Program-made: the position numbers and the translations under genes
Part shown: one piece after another, positions 57,097-64,000 of the stretch
How the letters are laid out: every line of letters begins with the position of its first letter
Numbering within the stretch: position 1 is the stretch's first letter
Origin: Stomoxys calcitrans
Lineage: Eukaryota > Arthropoda > Insecta > Diptera > Muscidae
Direction: 5' to 3'
Assembly (NCBI RefSeq): GCF_963082655.1
Contig: NC_081553.1
Coordinates: 226,661,070-226,725,069, forward strand
DNA: 64,000 nucleotides
Notes under the pieces: model-generated
What the model was told of the DNA's origin: nothing
The model's database searches: none
The model's input: the letters and a program-made list of their open reading frames with translations, nothing else

Positions 57097-59195
57097 CTTC
57101 TTATACCCTCCACCATAGGTTGGGGGTAGAGTAATTTTGTCATTCTGTTTGTAACTCCTCGAAATATTCGTCTCAGACCCCATAAAGTTTATATATTCTC
57201 GTCATGATATTTTATGTCCATCTAGCCATGTCCGTCCGTCTGTCTGTCGAAAGCACGCTAACTCTCGAAGCAGCAAAGCTAGACGCTTGAAATTTTGCAC
57301 AAATACTTCTTTTAGGTGTAGGTGTAGGTTGGGATTGTAAATGGACAATATCGGTCCATGTTTTGATATAGCTGCCATATAAACGGATCTTGGGTCTTGA
57401 CTTCTTGAGCCACTACACGGCACAATTTTTATCCGATTTGGCTGCAATTTTGCATGAGGTGTTGTTTTATTATTTTCAACAACAGTGCTAAGTATGGTTG
57501 AAATCGGTCTATAGTCTGATATAGCCGCCATGTAAACCGATCTTGGGTCTTGACTTCTTGAGTATCTAGAGGGCGCAATTCTAATCCGATTTGGCTGAAA
57601 TTTAGCATGAAGTTGTTTGTCATGACTTCCAACAAATGTGCCAAGTATGGTTCATATCGGTACATAATCTGATATAGCTGCCATATAAACCGATCTTGGG
57701 TCTTGACTTCTTGAGCCAATAGAGGGCGCAATTCTCATCCGATTTGGCTGATACTTTGCAGGAGGTGTTTTGTTATGATTTCCAACAACTGTGCCCAGTA
57801 CGTGTGAAATCGGTCTATAACTTGATATAGCTGTCATATAAACCGGACTGGGGTCTTGACTTCTTGAGCCTCTAGAGGACTCAATTGTTATCCGATTTGG
57901 CTGAAATTTTGCACGACGTGTTTTGTCATGATTTGCAACAAATGTGTTAAGTATGGTTGAAATCAGTATATAACTTGATATAGATGTCTTATAAACCGAT
58001 CTGGGGTCTTGACTTCTTGAGCTAATAGAGGGCGCAATTCTCATCCGATTTGGCTGATACTTTGCAGGAGGTGTTTTGTTATGATTTCCAACAACTGTGC
58101 CCAGTACGTGTGAAATCGGTCTATAACTTGATATAGCTGTCATATAAACCGGACTGGGGTCTTGACTTCTTGAGCGTCTAGAGGACTCAATTGTTATCCG
58201 ATTTGGCTGATACTTTGCAGGAGGTGTTTTGTTATGATTTCCAACAACTGTGCCCAGTACGTGTGAAATCGGTCTATAACTTGATATAGCTGTCATATAA
58301 ACCGATCTGGGGTCTTGACTTCTTGAGCCTCTAGTTGGTGCAATTCCTATTCGATTTGGATGAAGTTTTGCATGAGATGTTTTGTTATGACTTCCAACAA
58401 CTGTGCCAAGTATGGTTCAAATCGGTTCATAACCTGATATAGCTGCCATATAAACCGATCTTGGGTCTTGACTTTTTGAGCATCTGGAGGGCGCAATTCT
58501 TATCCGATGAGATGGCTGAGATTTCACAGGCGTTGTTTTGTTATGATTTCCAACAACTGTGTGTGCATGTATGTGCGAAATCGATGCATAACCTGATATA
58601 TTTGTCATATAAACCTATCTGAGGTCTTGACTTCTTTAGCCTCTAGAGGGCGCAATTCTTATCCGATTTCGCTAAAATTTTGCACGACGTGTTTCGTTAT
58701 GACTTTCAAGAACTGTGCAAAGTATGGTTTAAATCGGCCAATAAACTGATATAGCTGCCATATAAACCCATCTGGGATCTTGACTTCTTTAGTCTCTATA
58801 GGGCGCAATTATTATCTGATTTGCGTGAAATTTTGTACAACGGCTTATCCCATAACCTTCAACATATGTGTCTGAATCGGTTTATAACCTAATACAGCTC
58901 CCCTATAAAACGATCTGCCTATTTTACTTTTTGAGCCCCTAAAGGGCGAAATCCTTATTCGATTTGGCTGAAATTTTACACAATGACTTCTACTGTGGTC
59001 TCCAACATTCATTCCATTATGGTCCGAATCGGACCATAACTTGATATAGCTTCAATAACATAGCAATTCTTTTCCTTTAATCTTTCCTTTCCTTTGTTTG
59101 CCCAAATAGAGACACCGGAAAAAGAACTCGACATATGCGATCCATGGTGGAGGGTATATAAGATTCAGCGCGGCCGAACTTAGCACGTTTTCACT
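57097..59195 (+). repeat. Largest family A element: head, about twelve units, tail
   Basis: Head TATACCCTCCACCATAGGTTGG, then CCATCTAGCCATGTCCGTCC. Units average about 155 bp (ATCCGATTTGGCTG at 57431, 57594, 57737, 57900, 58043, 58196). The tail is GATCCATGGTGGAGGGTATATAAG then CGGCCGAACTTAGCACG. Many units carry CTAGAGGGCGCAATTCT. The segment 57731-57890 is repeated almost exactly from 58037, a two-unit (306 bp) duplication. Confidence 0.9.
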
Positions 59196-59199
59196 TGTT

Positions 59200-60205
59200 T
59201 TGTTTTATTCTTATGTGAAATACATATAGAGGAACAAATAGAAAAAGAATGAATGATTCACCATTTCCTTCGTTGCCAGTTGAATTGGCTTCGAAGACAT
59301 TATACATGTGAGTACTTTCTAATTCAGCCAATATTTGTTTGGCAAGTTGCATGGCCAAAATTAATGACAAAAACCGTTTTAGCCAAGTAAATAAATTATT
59401 GAAAGGGTGAAGAATTTTTAAATTATCCACCACAATGAGAATATCAGGTTTCAATAATATTTTGATTCTTCAACCAGTTGCCTGATAAGTTAGGTTATGT
59501 TAAACCAGCAGAGACATAAACTCATTCAATCAGCAGCGCACTCTGACCTGTTTAGCAGACCTCTATTGTGTATTTAACAGCAAATGCCTATTAATAACAA
59601 CAAAGAAATTAATGTAAATCCATAACATTGGTTCCATGTTTCATGCTATCGAAATGGCCAATCTTTACCAGAAAGGAACCAGAACTTCAATCAATTTAAA
59701 ACGAGCTGACCTAAAAGTAGAAAAGCCTTAAAATAAAAATTGCGGAAATTCGTTCGTTGATCAATCAAAAGCACCAGCCAATATTCAATACCATCAGTCA
59801 TTGTTTCATCAATCGTTCTGCCTAGTTGAGTTGAGCGATCGACTGATCTGTTTCGCGCATACAATGTGCGTGAAAATTCCGCAATGTATTACCCCTCTCC
59901 CCCTCCCATCAAGCGGCAAGGCAGCCAGCCAAAGGCCAAAGTGTTATTATCGCAGGCATCTGTTGCAATTGTTTCTGGTCGGTATGGTTGTTTGATAAAG
60001 GGGAAAAAAAGGAAAATAGTTCAAGTGAACGAAGAACAATCGAAAGTATTCTGACTGAGAGTCAATGAACATTAATGTAATTTACATGTACATGCCAAAC
60101 TACATACAAGTACATGAAATGAAATGAACTTTTAGAAAATGTAAAGAAAAGATGTTTTGAAACTAAAGGGAAACATTTTGTTACTACTAATAAAAAAAAA
60201 ATCGA
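59200..60205. other. Region without a recognised gene
   Basis: Frames at 59801-59995 and 59866-60054 overlap and have no recognisable motif. 59485-60130 is less AT-rich than its surroundings and could hold a promoter or UTR, but nothing decisive is visible. Confidence 0.3.
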
Positions 60206-60208
60206 AGG

Positions 60209-60345
60209 AGGTCACCGCAGCGCAGAGGTTAGCATGTCCGCTAAAGACGCTGAAAGCCTGGGTTCGAATCCTGGCGTGGACATAAGAAAAAAAATTCAAC
60301 CTAATGCTGGCGACATTTTTGAGCAACTATGCCATTTGAAACCAG
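60209..60345 (+). mobile_element. tRNA-type SINE, copy 3 (truncated)
   Basis: GGTCACCGCAGCGCAGAGG (A box) to GGGTTCGAATCCTGGCG (B box), then AATGCTGGCGACATTTTTGAG. It stops after about 130 bp where a family A subtype C tail begins in minus orientation. Confidence 0.85.
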
Positions 60346-61510
60346 TAAGGCAAAAGTTGGGCGGTGCCGACTGTATATTACCCTGCACCTACCCTATAAG
60401 TACAAAGTAGGAGCTATCTCTTATTCTGAACCATTTTGAGGGAGCTCGCCGGATGTTTTCAGATGATTCACTAAACAATCCCTATCATATTTCGAGCAAA
60501 TATGTTCAAACTGTTATAACTACGGTTGACAAATGACAACATTATTCAATATTTCTCAAAATCTGACAAACATATATATGGGAGCCATACCTAAATCTTA
60601 AGCGATTTCGACCAAACTTCTTAGATATTGTGGTGGATGTCGAGAAAAGCGTTGTGCAAAATGTTGGCAAGATTGGTCAATAAATGCGCTTGCAGTGGCT
60701 CTAAAAGTTAAAATCAGGCTATATACATATATGACAGCTATATCTTAATCTGAACCGATTTCTATGAAATTCACCAGTGATATTAGGAGTCATAAGAAAA
60801 TCCTTCCTGCCAAGTTTCGAGAGAATCGGTCAACAAATGAGCACTTTATTGCAATATATCTCAAAATCGGACGAACATATATATGGGAGCTACATATAAA
60901 TCTAAACCAATTTCGACCAAACTTCTTAGATATTGTGGTAGATGTAGAGGAAAGCGTTGTGCAAAATTTTAGCAAGATTGATCAAAAAATGCGCTTGCAG
61001 TGGCTCTAAAAGTGAAAATCGGGCGATCTACATATATGACAGCTATATCTAAATCTGAACCGATTTCTATGAAATTCACCAGTAATATTAAGAGTCATAA
61101 GAAAATCTTTCCTGCCAAATTTCGAGAGAATCGGTCAACAAATGAGCACTTTATTGCAATATATCTCAAAATCGGATGAACATATATATGGGACCTATAT
61201 CTAAACCTGTACTGATTTCTATGAAATTCACCAGTAATGTTGAGATTTCAGAGAAAACACTTCCTGTCGAATTTCGACAGAATCGGTTAACAAATGACCA
61301 CATTATTGCAATATTAGTCCAAATCGGACGAACATATATATGGGAGCTATATGCAAATCTGAACCGTTTTTTTTCCAATTTCATTAGGCTTCGTCTCTAT
61401 GCCGAAAAACATGCCTGTAACAAATTTTAAAGCGATCGGATGAAAATTGCCGCATGTACTTTGTACCCAAAAAAAAAAAACATGGACAGACAGACGGACT
61501 AAGCTAAATC
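60345..61510 (-). repeat. Family A subtype C element, minus orientation
   Basis: Tail GGCAAAAGTTGGGCGGTGCCG then ACCCTGCACCTACCC. Six units follow (GGGAGCCATACCTAAATC, AAAGCGTTGTGCAAAATG). Head end near TGGACAGACAGACGGACTAAG. It matches the architecture at 36930-38110. Confidence 0.75.
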
Positions 61511-61769
61511 GCATCAGAAAGTGCTTGTTGGCAAGACTACAAATGTGGCGCTGTCAAATTTTAGTAGTGTCCTTCTACTAGTATTGAATTAATACCAAAA
61601 GGTATTAAACAATTTTACAATAATATAAATAAAATAATTCTGGGTATTGACAGAGTACTGCCTTTTTCTTACACCGATTATCATGGAAGCCCGATTTTTT
61701 GTGAGGACAATACCATATGGTATTGGGCAATCACGGAATGTATGAGGTAGTTTGGTATTGACGCAGGGA

Positions 61770-61990
61770 CGTCGAGTGTGAACATCTTTACGGACAGAAA
61801 ACTGCCATTCAGTGCACCAGTCTTGGAGTGTAATAAGGGTAACAGACCATAGCGAAGTAAGTGGAAATGAACGAGCAGATGATTTGGCAGTGAAGGCCAG
61901 AGGACTTCCGTCAATGAAGTCGCGCCCCAATCGCATTTGTTCTGTGGGATCGCACATGTACCCTCGTTGTCGCGAGACGCATGCTCCAAT
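61770..61990 (+). pseudogene. LINE RNase H domain fragment
   Basis: One frame gives NIFTDRK (61785-61805), like the IFTDS block of LINE RNase H. Another gives VTDHSEVSGNERADDLAVKA (61840-61900), matching the GHSG--GNE-AD-LA block with the conserved His and Asp. A frameshift separates them. It belongs to an RNase-H-bearing LINE, so not to the element in the Manf intron. Confidence 0.75.
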
Positions 61991-62164
61991 ATCGGACGCT
62001 TGCCTACAGCCGCCCGTAATCTGGGACCGCCCCTACAGCCGCCCCTTGTCATCTCGAGTACCATTGGCCCTCAGTATTTAATAAGGAGCCAGTGTCACCA
62101 CTTCTCACTAAGTCTCTCTTCTCGAAAATCGAGATCTTCTGATCCCAATCTTCAACAACATCAA

Positions 62165-63115
62165 ATATGAAAGGTCCATAACCTAATATCGCTCCCGTTT
62201 AAGCCGATGTCCCGAGCTTCTGAAATTTTGCACAATGACTTCTACTATGGTCTCCAACATTAAAACAAGGTAAGGTCCGAATCGATACATAATCTAATAT
62301 AGCTCCAATAACATAGCAATTCTTATCCATTATCCTTTGTTTGCCTTTAAAGAGATGCCGGGCAAAGAACTTGACAAAGCGATCCAAAGTGGCAACCTCT
62401 TTTCAACCTAACCTAACTTAATCTAATGTAGGTCGTTGAGAAAATGGCCGGTTCAGTCATATTTCGATGTAGCTGCCATATAAAACGTTCTTCTGATTTG
62501 ACTTCTTGAGCCTCTGGATGCCGCAATTGCTTTATCCGATTTGGGGGAAATTGTGCACGGAATGTCGAAATTGAATCAATTACATGATATAGCTCCCACA
62601 TAAACCGATCTCCCGATATGACAACTTGAGTCTCTGAAAGCCGAAATTGTTAACCGATTTGGCTGAAATTTAGCATGGAGTGTTTTGTTATACCTGTCGT
62701 TAACTGTGTCAAGTACGGTCTATATGGGTCAATAAACTGATATGCATAGCTCCCATATAAGCTGGTCTCCCGATTTACTGCTTGAGAAACTGCTAGAAGC
62801 CGCAATTACTGTCCGATTGAGCTTATTTTGCACGTAGTGTTCTGTTACAACTTCCAACAATCGTACTAAGTATGGTATAAACTGATATAGCTACCTTATA
62901 AACCAATCTCCCTATTTGACATCTTGAGATCCTAGAAGCCGCAGTTGTTCTACGATTGGTAGAGTTTCGTTATGACTTCCAATAATTGTGCCTAGTATGG
63001 TCTAGGTCGATTTTTGCCTGATTTACTAGAAATTTGGTATGTAGAAATTTTTAGCAGAATCCAAGGTGATGGGCTTCCAAGATACGGACCGACCGAATGT
63101 TTTGACTTGTCTTTA
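62165..63115 (+). repeat. Worn family A elements
   Basis: Units with GATATAGCTCCCACATAAACCG, CTTGAGTCTCTGAAAGCCG and TCCAACAATCGTAC run to a tail-like GATACGGACCGACCGAATG near 63080-63105. 62330-62400 shows an element-end remnant. Confidence 0.65.
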
Positions 63116-63224
63116 AGTTTTAACGTTTTCTCTTTGCAACAACTTTTTAACGGTAACTATAGTCCTACCAATTTTCTCTCAACAAATAACATTACATAGA
63201 CATTTTTAGTGGAGCACTATGAGT

Positions 63225-63320
63225 ATAAACTTGTGTCTTCTACAGTCTTTAAAACTTCAGCTGTTACGCCATCGGCATTTGCTGCCTTGTTATACTTTGT
63301 TCAGATTGTATGATTTTTTA
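63225..63320 (-). pseudogene. LINE reverse transcriptase fragment
   Basis: The minus strand reads YNKAANADGVTAEVLKTVE, the N-KA--ADG block of a LINE reverse transcriptase. It is isolated. 63320-64000 shows no further recognised feature. Confidence 0.5.
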
Positions 63321-64000
63321 ATTTCTCCAATTTTTGAAAATTAATTAAAATCACCGAAATTTTCCAAAACATAACACACATAGGTAAAGTTCAATCTGTG
63401 CAAATATTTGCCTCCACACTCACAAAACTATGCCTTATTGAAAGAGCAATAAAATGAAGACGAATGCGTAGTTCAATGAACACTTGGCTGACATTGAAAA
63501 TGTTGAAGTGCAGTTGGTTTAATTTTTTGGCAACTTGGAAAGAGAACAAGTTTGCTTTTTGGAATGCTTTATTTATTTTATTAGTTTAAGAAGTGAAAAA
63601 AGTCAGTGATAGGCTAACGACAGACTCGGCGGTGAGAAAAATTGAAACAGATTCAAGAAGGAAAAAATATCGCTCTAAAAACAGCATCAATTTTTGCCAA
63701 TTTATTTTTGTTAAACAAAAAAACAATATGCCGAGAAATAAAAATCTCTATACACGATATATGCGAATTGATGTTCATCCATACACAATTGTATTTCTAT
63801 GTATGTATGTATCTATGAGTGTTTTAATATCTTATGGGTTGTTTGTCGCGTTTTTTTTTTTGCAGTGGGCGTCTCGTGTATAACCTTCATGACGTTTTGA
63901 AAAAATAGAAGCAAAAAACACACAAATAAACAAAAATAAATAAATATGACTAAAAAGTTTCAAAGGAAAGTAGAAAAATTGCTATTGAAAATGTATGATG

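Noticed and set aside
57652..58296. A 214-codon minus-strand ORF of repeated peptides
   Set aside because: Satellite units close to a multiple of three stay open by chance. The same kind of frame appears in other arrays on both strands.
60209..60285. A possible tRNA gene with A and B boxes
   Set aside because: The same head is joined to a common body at 30990 and 40000-40327, so it is a tRNA-derived SINE. The cloverleaf is not intact.
20672..63115. CRISPR-like regular repeats
   Set aside because: Units of about 150 bp without unique spacers of fixed length, in an animal genome; this is satellite DNA.

Overview
The window is nuclear DNA of a higher fly, most likely a calyptrate such as a muscid. 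Three things point there: a MANF gene almost collinear with the Drosophila protein, fly-type short introns and splice sites, and a dense set of dispersed satellite-bearing repeats, mariner/Tc1 MITEs, tRNA-type SINEs and LINE fragments. Ordinary gene content is low. I can support one complete gene, one broken or mis-assembled membrane-protein gene and one possible orphan exon; nearly everything else is transposon-derived.

Layout. 1-9.2 kb holds a decayed mariner, gag and reverse transcriptase relics, a 113-bp retroposon sitting in the gag relic with target duplications, a mariner-like transposase relic and a tandemly duplicated repeat that carries a mariner MITE. 9.2-11.1 kb has no recognised gene; its distal part is the upstream region of Manf. 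Manf runs from about 11.1 to 19.9 kb on the + strand. Its last intron is 7.76 kb and holds a foldback element, a full-length LINE (13733-17318, minus strand) with an unbroken 1139-codon ORF, two abutting palindromes centred on (AT)n tracts, and a second 5'-truncated copy of the same LINE. From 20 to 28 kb there are foldbacks and satellite arrays (called family A and family B here). A four-TM-type membrane protein gene lies at 28.5-29.3 kb on the minus strand. 29.5-45 kb is a patchwork of family A and B arrays, a satellite of about 690 bp, SINEs and a mariner MITE. 45-64 kb holds a Tc1-like foldback, further LINE relics, family A arrays and AT-rich sequence with no recognised gene.

The most interesting system is the LINE at 13733-17318 with its short relatives. 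The first 67 nt of the element can form every paired segment of an HDV-type self-cleaving ribozyme in the right order (P1-P2-P3-P1'-P4-P2'). The predicted cleavage site coincides with the end of the element. The ORF then opens with a 2A-like motif ending NPGP, followed by a PHD-like finger, endonuclease and reverse transcriptase. A 113-bp retroposon at 1421-1533 is essentially this ribozyme head joined to the LINE's CAA tail. The layout recalls trypanosome L1Tc and its short partner NARTc, and I read it as an autonomous/non-autonomous pair. This rests on reading the sequence only; nothing was folded by software or searched in a database.
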